In this document: piece by piece, positions 23,480 through 32,016 of the stretch | How the letters are laid out: every line of letters starts with the position of its first letter | Numbering within the stretch: the first letter of the stretch is position 1 | Assembly: GCF_030269605.1 (NCBI RefSeq) | Contig: NZ_BSTQ01000011.1 | Coordinates: 124,001 to 188,000, forward strand | Origin: Lentzea sp. NBRC 105346 | GTDB taxonomy: Bacteria; Actinomycetota; Actinomycetes; Mycobacteriales; Pseudonocardiaceae | Length of the DNA stretch: 64,000 nt | Direction of reading: 5' to 3' | The notes under the pieces: generated by a model | Databases searched by the model: none | What the model was told of the DNA's origin: nothing | The model's input: the letters and a program-made list of their open reading frames with translations, nothing else | Position numbers and translations under genes: made by a program

Positions 23480-24244
23480 ATGAGCGACACGGAGACCCGG
23501 CGGCCACCGGCGCCGCACCCGGCGGAACGCGCGCGCACCATCGCGGCGCGCAGCGGTCCCGCAGCACTGCTTCCGCAGTCGGGCACGCGTACGAGCCCGC
23601 TGCTGCACCACGTGCACCCGTGCGGCACGACGTTGCTGCTGCTGCCCGACGAGCACCCGCTGGTCGCCGCGTTGTGGCAGGAGCCACACGCCGAGGCGAC
23701 CGCCATGCTGGAGATCGCCGACCAGGCACCCGTGCCGCTCAGAGAGCCGACCCGCGGGTTGCTGTGGATCACCGGTTGGATCCAGGCACTGGACGGCGAC
23801 GAGGCGCGGCGGGCCGCACTCGCGGTCGCGGACGTCCGGCCCGACCCGCGGCTGCTCGACGTCGGCCACGGCGCGACGGCGTTGCGGTTGAACCCGGCGT
23901 CGCTGGTCGTCGCGGACGCCGAGGGCACGTGCTCGCTGCGGCCGGAGCAGTTCGCCGAGGCGGCGCCGGATCCGTTCTGCCGCAACGAGGACCACTGGCT
24001 GCGGCACCTGGAGATCGCGCATTCGGACGTCGTCGGACTGCTCGCGCGGCACCTGCCGGAGGAGCTCAGGGGCGGGAACGTCCGGCCGCTGGGGCTCGAC
24101 CGGTTCGGTCTGCGGCTACGGGTCGAGACGCTGGATCAGGATCACGACGTGCGCATCGCGTTCTCCCGCCCGGTCGGCACCCCGCAGGAACTCGCGGGTG
24201 AACTGCGCAGGTTGATGGGCTGCCCCTTCCTGACCCAGAGGTAA
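23480..24244 (+). CDS. DUF2470 domain protein, probably iron-regulated
   Basis: A 254-residue soluble protein. The N-terminal 150 residues resemble the FMN-binding split-barrel of haem-utilisation and pyridoxamine-oxidase-like proteins (THPCGTTLLLLPDEHPLV, MLEIADQAPVPLREPTRGLLWITGW), and the C-terminal part from FCRNEDHWLRHLEIAHSDVVGLLARHL fits DUF2470, which accompanies haem-related (HugZ-like) proteins. The iron box overlaps its leader; GCTTACCTAACC leaves little space for a ribosome-binding site, so the message may be leaderless. A role in haem or iron metabolism is inferred. Confidence 0.75.
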   Translation: MSDTETRRPPAPHPAERARTIAARSGPAALLPQSGTRTSPLLHHVHPCGTTLLLLPDEHPLVAALWQEPHAEATAMLEIADQAPVPLREPTRGLLWITGWIQALDGDEARRAALAVADVRPDPRLLDVGHGATALRLNPASLVVADAEGTCSLRPEQFAEAAPDPFCRNEDHWLRHLEIAHSDVVGLLARHLPEELRGGNVRPLGLDRFGLRLRVETLDQDHDVRIAFSRPVGTPQELAGELRRLMGCPFLTQR

Positions 24245-24254
24245 CGTCGCGCGA

Positions 24255-25040
24255 GTGACTTGGCTGGCACCCGAACGCCCCCGCGAGCCCGACCTGCTGC
24301 CGGAGCCGCAACGCCGCGGTTACGTGCTCGAGCTGGTGATCGTCTTCAGCATGACGCTGGGGCTGTCCGGTATGCGCAGCCTGGTGCGGCTGCTGGACAG
24401 CCTGCTCAAGCCGGTGCCGCTGGACCAGCAGCAGGTCGCGATCAACGTGCCGCAGGCGCGGTTCGACCTGCTGGACCTGATCGCACAGCTGCTCAGCGTC
24501 GTGCAGCTCGCGGCGTGGGGCGCGCTCGGCGTGTACTTCCTGTGGCGGGCCGGCGTGCGCATCGGACTGGACCGTGCGCGAAAGGGCCGGGATGCGCTGG
24601 CCGGCCTCGGGCTGGCCGCGGTGATCGGCATTCCCGGACTGGTCTTCTACTTCGCCGCGTGGCGCCTGGGCCTCAACCTCGCGGTGCAACCGTCCACTCT
24701 GGACGAGTCGTGGTGGCGCAGCATCGTGCTGGTCCTCTACGCGGCGGGCAACGCGTGGGCCGAGGAGGTGCTGGTCGTCGGGTACCTGATCACCCGCCTG
24801 CGCCAGCTCGGGATGCGCGAGAACGGCTCGCTGCTGCTGGCCGCCGTGCTGCGCGGCAGCTACCACCTCTACCAGGGCTTCGGCGGGTTCGTCGGCAACC
24901 TGATCATGGGGTTGGTGTTCGGCCGGTACTGGCAGCGCACGAACCGGCTGTGGCCGCTCGTGGTGGCGCACACGGCGCTCGACGTGGTCGCGTTCGTGGG
25001 CTACACGCTGTTGCGCGGCAAAGTCACCTGGCTTCCGTAA
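24255..25040 (+). CDS. CPBP family intramembrane metalloprotease
   Basis: A 261-residue polytopic protein with about seven helices. The CPBP/Abi (Rce1-like) motifs are present: [17 protein letters not shown] (the EE pair), then [20 protein letters not shown] and [12 protein letters not shown] (His ligand motif). The arginine usual in EExxxR is replaced, as often seen in actinobacterial members. These proteases cleave within the membrane; substrate unknown. GTG at 24255 follows the DUF2470 stop by 10 bp, so probably co-transcribed with it. Confidence 0.88.
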   Translation: MTWLAPERPREPDLLPEPQRRGYVLELVIVFSMTLGLSGMRSLVRLLDSLLKPVPLDQQQVAINVPQARFDLLDLIAQLLSVVQLAAWGALGVYFLWRAGVRIGLDRARKGRDALAGLGLAAVIGIPGLVFYFAAWRLGLNLAVQPSTLDESWWRSIVLVLYAAGNAWAEEVLVVGYLITRLRQLGMRENGSLLLAAVLRGSYHLYQGFGGFVGNLIMGLVFGRYWQRTNRLWPLVVAHTALDVVAFVGYTLLRGKVTWLP

Positions 25041-25167
25041 CGATCAGGGCCATTCGAGTACCTTCTGGTTAACGATTCGCCACATCTGGCCCAAACGAGC
25101 AGCGATATCGGTCAAATTCGGGTCGCACAGGCGACGATTTGTGCTGCGCGGGTCTACCCTCAATCTC

Positions 25168-26409
25168 GTGACTGCGCACTCGATCACCGAGACCGAAGCA
25201 CGCCCCTCCGCGGCCCCCCGCGTGGACAGCGAGGTGGGCCCCCTGCGCACGGTGCTCCTGCACCGCCCCGGCGCCGAGCTCAAGCGCCTGACGCCGCGCA
25301 ACAACGACCAGCTCCTGTTCGACGGTGTGCCGTGGGTCGACCGCGCGCAGGAGGAGCACGACGCGTTCGCCGGGGTGCTCGCCTCGCGCGGCGTCGAGGT
25401 GTTGCTCCTGGCGGACGTGCTGGTCCAGGCGCTCGAGGACAACCGCGCGCGCATCGCGGGCATCCACAGCGCGGTGAACGAGCGCCGGCTCGGCATCGAC
25501 CTGGCGGACGCGCTGCGCAGCCACCTCAACTCGCTACCGGCCAACCAGCTGGCGAACGTGCTGATGGCGGGCATGACGTTCGAGGAGCTGCCGGCCGCCG
25601 AGGGCGCCTCGCTGGTGCGCAAGATGCACCACCCGATCGACTTCGCCGTCGACCCGCTGCCGAACCTGCTGTTCACGCGCGACTCGTCGATCTGGGTCGG
25701 CGACCGCGTGGCGATCACCTCGCTGGCGCTGCCCGCGCGTGACCGCGAGACGACGCTGACGGACCTGATCTACGCCTACCACCCGCGCTTCCGGCAGACG
25801 GCCCGCGCGTACGGCGCGCACTCGGCGCCGCTGGAGGGCGGCGACGTGCTGCTGCTCGCGCCGGGCGTCATCGCGATCGGTGTCGGCGAGCGCACCACGC
25901 CGGCGGGCGCCGAGTCGTTCGCGCGCTCCGCGCTGTCCGACGGCCTCGCGCACACCGTGCTGGCGGTGCCGATCGCGCAGGAGCGGGCCACCATGCACCT
26001 GGACACCGTGTGCACGATGGTCGACCGCGACGCGGTGGTCATGTACCCGGCGATCCGGCACACCCTGTCCGCGTACCCGATGAAGTCCGACGGCAACGGC
26101 GGCGTGCTGGTCGACGGCCCGGTGCCGTTCCTGGAGGCCGCGGCCGAGGCCATGGGCATCGAGCGCCTGCGCGTGATCGACACGGGCCTGGACCCGGTGA
26201 CCGCGGAACGCGAGCAGTGGGACGACGGCAACAACACCCTCGCGGTCGGCCCCGGCCTCGTCGTGGCCTACGAGCGCAACGTCGAGACGAACGAACGTCT
26301 CGAGGCCGCGGGCGTCGAGGTGTTGCGCATCAGCGGTTCCGAACTCGGTTCCGGTCGCGGCGGACCGCGTTGCATGTCGTGCCCAATTGACCGCGCACCG
26401 CTCGTATGA
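25168..26409 (+). CDS. arcA: Arginine deiminase
   Basis: Hydrolyses arginine to citrulline and ammonia. The 413-residue protein has the full motif set: [34 protein letters not shown], the catalytic [10 protein letters not shown] histidine/Asp region and the nucleophile in the C-terminal MSCPIDR (C405). No ornithine transcarbamylase or carbamate kinase follows, so this is a stand-alone deiminase. GTG 25168 gives the normal N terminus; no ribosome-binding site is seen and a TACCCT lies just upstream, so a leaderless message is likely. Confidence 0.95.
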   Translation: MTAHSITETEARPSAAPRVDSEVGPLRTVLLHRPGAELKRLTPRNNDQLLFDGVPWVDRAQEEHDAFAGVLASRGVEVLLLADVLVQALEDNRARIAGIHSAVNERRLGIDLADALRSHLNSLPANQLANVLMAGMTFEELPAAEGASLVRKMHHPIDFAVDPLPNLLFTRDSSIWVGDRVAITSLALPARDRETTLTDLIYAYHPRFRQTARAYGAHSAPLEGGDVLLLAPGVIAIGVGERTTPAGAESFARSALSDGLAHTVLAVPIAQERATMHLDTVCTMVDRDAVVMYPAIRHTLSAYPMKSDGNGGVLVDGPVPFLEAAAEAMGIERLRVIDTGLDPVTAEREQWDDGNNTLAVGPGLVVAYERNVETNERLEAAGVEVLRISGSELGSGRGGPRCMSCPIDRAPLV

Positions 26410-26411
26410 GG

Positions 26412-26465
26412 AATGCCTAACCTGTGTTTGGATTACCTTTCCAAACACTCGTTAGGCTTACCTCA
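26412..26465. promoter_or_regulatory. Tandem iron boxes upstream of ferritin
   Basis: TTAGGCTTACCTCA (26452-26465) matches 13 of 14 right-half positions of the IdeR consensus, and a weaker copy AATGCCTAACCTGT (26412-26425) matches 10 of 14. They lie about 40-90 bp before the ferritin start, the arrangement expected for IdeR activation of bfrB in mycobacteria rather than repression. TACGGT at 26490-26495, six bases before the ATG, is a likely -10 element of a leaderless message. Confidence 0.65.
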
Positions 26466-26501
26466 AATGCGATTGTTTTGAATTTGGGTTACGGTACACC
26501 C

Positions 26502-27062
26502 ATGGCCTCAAACGTGAAGAAGATTTCGCCCAAGAAGAGCAAGTTCCACGACATGCTGCAGGCTCAGGTCGCGAACGAGTTCGCCGCGTCCCAGCAGTAC
26601 ATCGCGCTCGCCGTGTGGTTCGACAACCAGGACCTGCCGCGCCTGGCGTCGCACTTCTACAAGCAGTCCCTGGAAGAGCGCAACCACGCGATGATGATCG
26701 TGCAGTACCTCATGGACAACGACCTGCCGGTCACCATTCCCGGCGTCGGTTCGGTGCGCAACGAGTTCAAGGAGCCGAAGGAGCTCGTCGAACTCGCGCT
26801 GGCCCAGGAGAAGGAAGTCACCGACCAGATCGTCGCGCTGGCCAAGGCCGCGCGCGAGGAGGGCGACTACCTCGGCGAGCAGTTCCTCCAGTGGTTCCTC
26901 AAGGAACAGGTGGAGGAGGTGTCGTCGATGAGCACGCTGCTGACCGTCATGGAGCGTGCCGACGGCAACATGTTCTACGTGGAGAACTTCCTCGTCCGCG
27001 AATCCGTGGGCGACGACGGCGCGGACGCCGGCGCCCCTCGCGCCGCGGGCGGCGCACTGTAG
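26502..27062 (+). CDS. bfrB: Ferritin (bacterial non-haem ferritin)
   Basis: Stores iron as a ferric mineral in a 24-subunit shell. The 186-residue four-helix bundle keeps ferroxidase residues in QVANEFAASQQYIALAVWF, YKQSLEERNHAMMIVQYL (ExxH) and QFLQWFLKEQVEEVSSM. The C-terminal tail after ENFLVRES is acidic/Ala-Gly-rich, as in mycobacterial BfrB, whose tail affects iron release. No methionine haem ligand of bacterioferritin is apparent. Preceded by iron boxes and followed by a strong terminator, so it forms a single-gene unit. Confidence 0.94.
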   Translation: MASNVKKISPKKSKFHDMLQAQVANEFAASQQYIALAVWFDNQDLPRLASHFYKQSLEERNHAMMIVQYLMDNDLPVTIPGVGSVRNEFKEPKELVELALAQEKEVTDQIVALAKAAREEGDYLGEQFLQWFLKEQVEEVSSMSTLLTVMERADGNMFYVENFLVRESVGDDGADAGAPRAAGGAL

Positions 27063-27093
27063 TTCCTTCGCACGCTTGAGCGCCGCTCGAAAT

Positions 27094-27132
27094 CGAAATG
27101 TCCGCCGCACCCCCCGCGCGGCGGACATTTCG
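27094..27132. terminator. Terminator between ferritin and the lipoprotein gene
   Basis: A perfect 15-bp stem (27094-27108 with 27118-27132; CGAAATGTCCGCCGC arms) and a 9-base loop lies 31 bp past the ferritin stop and 6 bp before the stop of the convergent lipoprotein gene. It can serve both strands. Confidence 0.85.
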
Positions 27133-27138
27133 CTGTAT

Positions 27139-27753
27139 TCACAGATAGGCGCCGACCTGGCAGTCACCCGGATTGGCGCTCGCGAGCCCGATCCCTTGCA
27201 CCACGCCGGTGTCGAAGACCTTGAGATCGACGGTCACACCGCCTTCGATCTCCGCCCGGTAGCCGATGCGGTAAGGCATCGCGTTCGGGTACGCCTGTTT
27301 GAGATCCGCGACGCTCGACCCGGTGCCGATGCCCTTGGACGTCTTGGTTCCGGCGGGCAGGCGGATCTTCACGACGCCGGACTTCTCGGCGATCGCCACG
27401 CTCGGCCCGAACGCCGGGTTCTCCGCGAGCCGGTAGAGGCGGCAGCCGTCCTGCTCCTGGTCCAACTGGCCGAGCAGGCCCGTCGCCTCCGCCTCCTGCC
27501 GGGTCATGCCCAGCTTCAGCTTGCCGTAGCCGAGGCGGGTGTCCGCCTGCTCCTTGGCCGGCACCACCACCGTCTCCGTGCGGGTCTCGACGATCGTCCT
27601 GACCGGCGGAGTGACCTTCGTGACGGACGCGCTGGTGGTGGCCGGGGCCATCGTCGTGCCGACGGCCCCGGCGCCGTTCTCACCGGGGCCGCACGCCACC
27701 AGGGCGAGGCCGGCCGTGCCGACGACGAGCAGAGTCTTGATCGTGTTCTTCAT
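27139..27753 (-). CDS. Lipoprotein with KLKLGM-type repeat domain (copy 1)
   Basis: A 204-residue secreted lipoprotein: signal peptide MKNTIKTLLVVGTAGLALVAC with the lipobox ending at C21, a Thr/Val-rich linker, then a domain with LGYGKLKLGMTRQEAEATGLLG, paired cysteines (DGCRLYRL ... GDCQVGAYL) and KGIGTGSSVADLKQAYPNA. The same motifs recur in the next two upstream genes. Its leader (GGGGGAGAAAGAA before ATG) is almost identical to that of the neighbouring gene, pointing to recent duplication. Function unknown; acts outside the membrane. Confidence 0.82.
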   Translation of the reverse strand: MKNTIKTLLVVGTAGLALVACGPGENGAGAVGTTMAPATTSASVTKVTPPVRTIVETRTETVVVPAKEQADTRLGYGKLKLGMTRQEAEATGLLGQLDQEQDGCRLYRLAENPAFGPSVAIAEKSGVVKIRLPAGTKTSKGIGTGSSVADLKQAYPNAMPYRIGYRAEIEGGVTVDLKVFDTGVVQGIGLASANPGDCQVGAYL

Positions 27754-27789
27754 TTCTTTCTCCCCCCGGATTTGCGGTTCGAACGAGTA

Positions 27790-28383
27790 TCAGCTGTGAC
27801 AGTCCTGCCCGGCCGCGTTGATCTGCGCCAGGTTGACCTTCCCGTCCCCCGCGGAGAACCGGTAGCTCGCCTTGGGCTGCGCCACCTTGACGAACCACGT
27901 GTTCCACGCCTCGACCTTCTCGGCGTCCGGGTAGGCTGCGGTCAGCTGATCGACGGTCGAGCCGATCGAAATTCCCTTGGCCGTCCGCATCGCCGCGGAA
28001 ATGGTGATCGTGGAAACTCCGATCCGCTTCGAGATGTAGACCCAGGCGCCCTGACCGCCGCTGATGTCGTGCAGGCTGCAGACCTTGTCGTCCGGCGACT
28101 TGTTCGGCCCGAGCAGCCCTGTATTCATCGCCTCGTCGTAGCTCATTCCCAGCTTGAGCTTGCCGAGGCCCGTGTCGTCCAGGACCGGACGCGGGTCGAC
28201 GACCTTGGTCTGCGTCTCCGTGACGTGCACGGTCTCGGTGACCGGCTGCACCGGAGCTGCCTGCGCAGAAGTAGTGGTCGTGGTCGTCGGCGCGGAAACC
28301 GGCTCCTGCTTTTCCGCGGTGCACGCGGTCAGCGCGATTGCCGCAACAGCGATGGCGATCAACGACTTGACAGTGTTCTTCAT
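27790..28383 (-). CDS. Lipoprotein with KLKLGM-type repeat domain (copy 2)
   Basis: A 197-residue lipoprotein paralogous to the gene downstream: signal peptide MKNTVKSLIAIAVAAIALTAC with C21 as lipidation site, Thr/Val linker (VTETVHVTETQTKVV), GLGKLKLGMSYDEAMNTGLLG, KGISIGSTVDQLTAAYPDA and two conserved cysteines (KVCSLHD, QDCHS). The ATG at 28383 is chosen because it begins the signal peptide and follows GGGGGA; in-frame sequence upstream is not signal-like. Separated from the membrane protein gene at 28536 by a terminator, so it has its own promoter. Confidence 0.82.
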   Translation of the reverse strand: MKNTVKSLIAIAVAAIALTACTAEKQEPVSAPTTTTTTSAQAAPVQPVTETVHVTETQTKVVDPRPVLDDTGLGKLKLGMSYDEAMNTGLLGPNKSPDDKVCSLHDISGGQGAWVYISKRIGVSTITISAAMRTAKGISIGSTVDQLTAAYPDAEKVEAWNTWFVKVAQPKASYRFSAGDGKVNLAQINAAGQDCHS

Positions 28384-28496
28384 TTCTTTGTCCCCCAGTT
28401 TGAACTTGACACTCATAGGACGCCGACACACCACAACGGTTGCCAGCGAGTTCATCACGAAAAAGTCACGCCAGAACCAAAGAAAATGCGCAGCAC

Positions 28497-28524
28497 AAAG
28501 CACCCGCCCGAAAGCGGGTGCTTT
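28497..28524 (-). terminator. Intrinsic terminator downstream of the sigma operon
   Basis: An 11-bp stem AAAGCACCCGC/GCGGGTGCTTT around CCGAAA lies 12 bases after the stop of the membrane-protein gene at 28536 (minus strand). With A/T-rich arms it functions as a terminator on either strand. Confidence 0.8.
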
Positions 28525-28535
28525 TCAGCCAAAAA

Positions 28536-29267
28536 TCAGCTGAGCGGGCAGTCGGAAGTCGTGAGCTCCATGCGTACGACCGACACCTTCTGTGCATTGT
28601 CGAACAGGAAAACGAAGCGCCACGACAACTGTCCCTGCATCGCGACGGTGATCTTCTTTTCCTGCTGGACGGCGTTCGGGTATTTCGCCTTCACGTCCGA
28701 CGCCGAGGATCCGGCACCCACGCCCGTGGACGTCTTGGCGAAGCCCGGCAGCGTGATCCGGCTGACGCCGGCCTTGGGCGAGATCACCACGGCGGCCTTG
28801 TCGGACGGCACGCTCTGCGACGCGAACGCGGGGCACGCGGCCCCGTCCGACGGCTCGACGAGCACACCGGTCGCCTGCGCCTCCTGCTGCGACATGCCGA
28901 GCTTGAGCTTGCCGTAGCCGACCGGGCCGCCGATGACCTCGGGCACGGTCGCCGGCGCATCGACGGTGACGGTGACGATGTGCGTCTCGATCACGGTGCT
29001 CGGCGTGACCGTCGTGGTGGACACCGACGGCGTCGGGCTGACGTTCGACAGCGAGTTGGCCGGTGGCAACGTCTGCGCGGCACCGAAGTTCGAGATCGCG
29101 ATGCCCGTCGCGGCGATCGCGACCACGGCCGCGGCACTGGCGATCGCGTGCCTGCGGCGGCGGATGCGCCGCGCGCCGGTCACGATCTCGGCGTCCGTGC
29201 CCGGCCGTACGGCCAGGTCGAGCCGGTCGTCGGAGAAGAGCCTCCGCAGCTCGTCGTCGAGGTCCAC
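28536..29267 (-). CDS. Single-pass membrane protein with KLKLGM-type domain, probable anti-sigma partner
   Basis: A 243-residue protein coded two bases after the sigma gene. Residues 1-38 are cytoplasmic (VDLDDELRRLFSDDRLDLAVRPGTDAEIVTGARRIRRRR), then one transmembrane helix (IASAAAVVAIAATGIAISNFG), a Thr/Val-rich linker, and an external domain with GYGKLKLGMSQQEAQATGVL, two cysteines (AACPAF, SDCPLS) and GVGAGSSASDVKAKYPNA. Gene order and topology are those of anti-sigma factors, though the short N terminus has no ZAS motif. The GTG at 29267 follows GGAGG at a spacing of eight. Confidence 0.82.
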   Translation of the reverse strand: MDLDDELRRLFSDDRLDLAVRPGTDAEIVTGARRIRRRRHAIASAAAVVAIAATGIAISNFGAAQTLPPANSLSNVSPTPSVSTTTVTPSTVIETHIVTVTVDAPATVPEVIGGPVGYGKLKLGMSQQEAQATGVLVEPSDGAACPAFASQSVPSDKAAVVISPKAGVSRITLPGFAKTSTGVGAGSSASDVKAKYPNAVQQEKKITVAMQGQLSWRFVFLFDNAQKVSVVRMELTTSDCPLS

Positions 29268-29269
29268 GG

Positions 29270-29797
29270 TCAGTCCCTCCCCAACTTTGTTCGCAGTGTT
29301 GCCATGGCCTTGCTGTTCTGGCTCTTCACCGTCCCGCGCGAGATGCCCAGCGCGTCGGCGATCTCCGCCTCCGACAGGCCCTCGTAGAACCGCAGCACGA
29401 CGACCGCGCGCTGGCGCGGCGGCAGGTCGCGCAGCGCCTGCCAGAGCGGCTCGTGCTCGAGCTTGCCGGCGTCGTGCACGGCGGTCTCCGGAAACTCGGA
29501 GACCAGGTTCTCGCGGCGCCGGCGGCGCCAGATGCTGATGTGCGTGTTCGCCATGGCCCGCCGGACGTAGGCGAGCGGCTCGTCGCCCTTGCCGAGCACC
29601 GACTGCCACCGCGAGCCGACCTTTTCGAGCACGGCTTGCACCAGGTCCGCAGCGTCGTGCGGGTTGCCGGTCAGCGCATGGCCGTACCGGAGCAGCCCAG
29701 GCAACGACATCTGGACGAACTCAGCGAAGTCCCCCACGATCTCCGCTCTTCCCCCGCCGCGGTCGGCGGTCAATCCCACCTGCAGCACCGCCGTCAC
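29270..29797 (-). CDS. SigE-family ECF RNA polymerase sigma factor
   Basis: A 175-residue sigma-70 family protein of the actinobacterial SigE-like class: region 2 covers FAEFVQMSLPGLLRYGHALTGNPHDAADLVQAVLEKV, region 4 is LPPRQRAVVVLRFYEGLSEAEIADALGISRGTVKSQNSKAMATLR. The GTG at 29797 is chosen because GGAGGAGG ends six bases upstream; GTG 29737 would give a 155-residue protein also compatible with the family. It is co-transcribed with the membrane protein that follows, which may hold it inactive until an external signal is sensed. Confidence 0.9.
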   Translation of the reverse strand: MTAVLQVGLTADRGGGRAEIVGDFAEFVQMSLPGLLRYGHALTGNPHDAADLVQAVLEKVGSRWQSVLGKGDEPLAYVRRAMANTHISIWRRRRRENLVSEFPETAVHDAGKLEHEPLWQALRDLPPRQRAVVVLRFYEGLSEAEIADALGISRGTVKSQNSKAMATLRTKLGRD

Positions 29798-29869
29798 GGC
29801 CGGCCTCCTCCCCCAATGGTGCGACGGGAAGGTCACGCTCGAACCGTGACGGCGGTTGCCGCCGATTTA

Positions 29870-30208
29870 TCACAGATTGGCAACGGCCTCAGGCAGCCGG
29901 AAAACACCGTCCGCGCCGGGCGGGAAGTCGTGCACCGCCACGACCGCGTCGACCGGGATGGTGCCGTAGACGTGCGGGAACCACACGCCGGCGGGGTGCT
30001 CTGGCACACCCGCCTCCCACTTCACCGGCGCGCCGACGCGGGCCGGGTCGATCACCAGCAGGAGCAGGTCCGTGCGTCCGGCGAAGACCGCGTTGGCGGG
30101 CAGGTGCGCGGTGCCGAAGTCCGAGCAGTGCACGAAGCCGTCAGCGCTGACTCCCACGCCCGACCGGGCGTTGGCCCAGTCGTCGCGGGAGATGATGTGC
30201 AGAATCAC
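29870..30208 (-). CDS. DUF952 domain protein
   Basis: A 112-residue protein with the DUF952 pattern: ILHIISRDDWANA at the start, GFVHCSDFGTAHLPANAVFAG in the middle and KWEAGVPEHPAGVWFPHVYGTIPVDAV near the end. The conserved FHCS-type histidine and the FPHVYG motif suggest a small enzyme or ligand-binding fold; no reaction is established as far as I know. GTG start at 30208. It is followed upstream by a DnaA-box cluster and then the DUF5926 gene on the same strand. Confidence 0.78.
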   Translation of the reverse strand: MILHIISRDDWANARSGVGVSADGFVHCSDFGTAHLPANAVFAGRTDLLLLVIDPARVGAPVKWEAGVPEHPAGVWFPHVYGTIPVDAVVAVHDFPPGADGVFRLPEAVANL

Positions 30209-30243
30209 TTATCCACACCCCCTGTGGACAACCCTGTGGATCA
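30209..30243. promoter_or_regulatory. Three DnaA-box-like 9-mers
   Basis: TTATCCACA (30209-30217, perfect on the plus strand), TGTGGACAA (30223-30231, perfect on the minus strand) and TGTGGATCA (30235-30243, one mismatch) fill the 32-bp gap between two same-strand genes. The arrangement resembles the cluster at 1753-1796. Confidence 0.45.
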
Positions 30244-31176
30244 GCGGATGGTGATCTGGCGGCCGCGCAGGCCCTCGCGGGCCCGCCGCTCGGCGTCGTT
30301 CAGCTGATCGTCGCTGCTCAACGCGTCGAGCAAACGCTTGCCGAGCGCCTCGGCGGGCGACGCCCACTCGCGGGCGTGCATCTCGCGGTCGAGGTCCCAC
30401 ACGGGCACCAGCAGGCCGTGGGCACGGAACGAGCCCGCGTACCGCGAGCCCTCGCCCAGGTCGAGCTCACCGCGGGCGGCGAGCCGCGCCATGCCGTTGA
30501 GCAGCTTCTCCTCGGGCTCCGGACGAACCCAGCGCAGGTGCGCCTTGTCGCCCGCGTCGACCCAGTAGGCCGCCCGCACACCGGGCGCGTCGAGGCGCTC
30601 GGTCGGCAGGATCGCCGCGTTGGCGCGCTCCAGCGACAGCGCGACCTCTCCGGTCGGCTCGCTGTCCTCGGGCAGCCACCACGCGAAGTCGGGGTGCAGC
30701 TCGGGCGTGATCTCGGCGTCGGCGACCAGCAGGTCCTGCAGGCGACCGGGGTTGTCCCCGTTGTCCGGGCCGACCACGGGCAGCACGTCGCCGGTCTTGG
30801 CCTCCTTGGCCCACTGGACCGCACGCGCGAGGTCGCGGCTCACGTCACCGGAGCGCGTCTGCACCTGCAACCCGACGAACGGCACGCCGTCGCCGCGGAC
30901 CAGGCCGGCGGCCGCCATCGGCAGCACCGTGGCGAGCGTGACCTCGCCGTCCTTGAGCGGCAGCTTGGCGGTCGCCGACGGCACGAACTCGCGCAGCGCG
31001 ATGAGCTCGCACTCGGCGGCCAGTCCTTCGAACGGCCGGGCGACGATCACGTCCGCGGCGCCACCGGCGGCCCCGTGGCACGCCTTGTACCGCTTGCCCG
31101 AACCGCACGGGCAGGGCTGGCGCGGGTTGATCCCGTCAGCCGTCGGTGCGTTCTTCACGGCCGTCCGCTTGGCCAC
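30241..31176 (-). CDS. SEC-C zinc motif protein, DUF5926 family
   Basis: A 311-residue actinobacterial protein with an N-terminal SEC-C motif (CPCGSGKRYKACHG, the zinc-binding tail also found in SecA) followed by a DUF5926 domain. The SEC-C motif suggests contact with ribosomes or SecB-like partners. The GTG at 31176 is preferred over an ATG at 31191 because AAGGAGG lies just before it. Its 5' end overlaps the GDPD gene by 41 bases, so the two are co-translated. Cellular role unknown. Confidence 0.85.
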   Translation of the reverse strand: MAKRTAVKNAPTADGINPRQPCPCGSGKRYKACHGAAGGAADVIVARPFEGLAAECELIALREFVPSATAKLPLKDGEVTLATVLPMAAAGLVRGDGVPFVGLQVQTRSGDVSRDLARAVQWAKEAKTGDVLPVVGPDNGDNPGRLQDLLVADAEITPELHPDFAWWLPEDSEPTGEVALSLERANAAILPTERLDAPGVRAAYWVDAGDKAHLRWVRPEPEEKLLNGMARLAARGELDLGEGSRYAGSFRAHGLLVPVWDLDREMHAREWASPAEALGKRLLDALSSDDQLNDAERRAREGLRGRQITIR

Positions 31177-31954
31177 CGGGTCCTCCTTCATCGGGTTCGG
31201 GGGTCAAGTTATCCCCGAGGAGCCGCCGCGTGTTCGCCGGGGCGTTGGTCGCGAGGTACCGAACCCCCAGGTCGCGGCACAGTTCGACATCCGCCTGGTC
31301 GTCGACGGTCCACACATACGTGTCATGCCCGCGCTCCCGGCTGCGGGCGACGTACTCGCGGTCGTCGCGCAGCAAGTGGACACCGGGCCCGGTGTAGTCG
31401 GCGTACGGCGGCAGCGCGCCGGTGCGCAGCCGCGGGCGGAAGCGGTCGAGCAGCAACACGGTCCTGATCTCCGGCCGGCTGTCCTTGAACACCCGCACCG
31501 CGGTCGGTGAGAAGGACATCATGATGATCTGGTCGGCGACCCGATGACGTTTCAGCGTTTCCGCCAGCTTCCGCTCGACCTCGTTGCGGTAGCGGACCGG
31601 GTGCTTCGTCTCCACGAACAGCTCGGTGCTGCGGCCCTTGACGAGCTCGAGGAGCGTGTCGAGGGTGAGCAGCTCCGCGGGCTCGTCCGCGGTGCCGTAG
31701 TTGAACTTCCGCAACTCGTCGAGCGTCAGCGCGCTGACCGTGCCCCGGCCGTTGGACGTGCGGGTCAGCGTCCGGTCGTGGACGCAGAGGATGTGGCCGT
31801 CGCGCGACAGCCGGATGTCGCACTCGAGCCCGTCGGCCCCCTGTTCCAGGGCGAGCTCATAGGCGGCCAATGTGTGTTCCGCACGGTGAGCGGAGGCTCC
31901 ACGATGAGCGACGATTGATGGCTGCACGGTCCTGGAGAGTAGTTTGTCGGTCAC
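31136..31954 (-). CDS. Glycerophosphodiester phosphodiesterase
   Basis: A 272-residue GDPD enzyme (TIM barrel) that would hydrolyse glycerophosphodiesters to glycerol 3-phosphate and an alcohol. Visible motifs: VAHRGASAHRAEHTLAAYELAL with catalytic HRG and the E of the metal site, GLECDIRLSRDGHILCVHDRTLTRTSNG (E-x-D and HD), ELFVETKHP and TVDDQADVELCRDLGVRYLATNAP. No signal peptide, so cytoplasmic. GTG 31954 is preferred; a TTG at 31969 would add five residues. Confidence 0.92.
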   Translation of the reverse strand: MTDKLLSRTVQPSIVAHRGASAHRAEHTLAAYELALEQGADGLECDIRLSRDGHILCVHDRTLTRTSNGRGTVSALTLDELRKFNYGTADEPAELLTLDTLLELVKGRSTELFVETKHPVRYRNEVERKLAETLKRHRVADQIIMMSFSPTAVRVFKDSRPEIRTVLLLDRFRPRLRTGALPPYADYTGPGVHLLRDDREYVARSRERGHDTYVWTVDDQADVELCRDLGVRYLATNAPANTRRLLGDNLTPEPDEGGPGGQADGREERTDG

Positions 31955-32016
31955 AGTTTGACGGTTCAATCAACTTTGCATGGACGTGAGGACCGCTCTC
32001 ACTTAACGTCCGCGAG

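Noticed and set aside
26956-28917. 653-codon plus-strand frame across ferritin and the lipoproteins
   Set aside because: Crosses two terminators and three real genes, with biased shadow composition.
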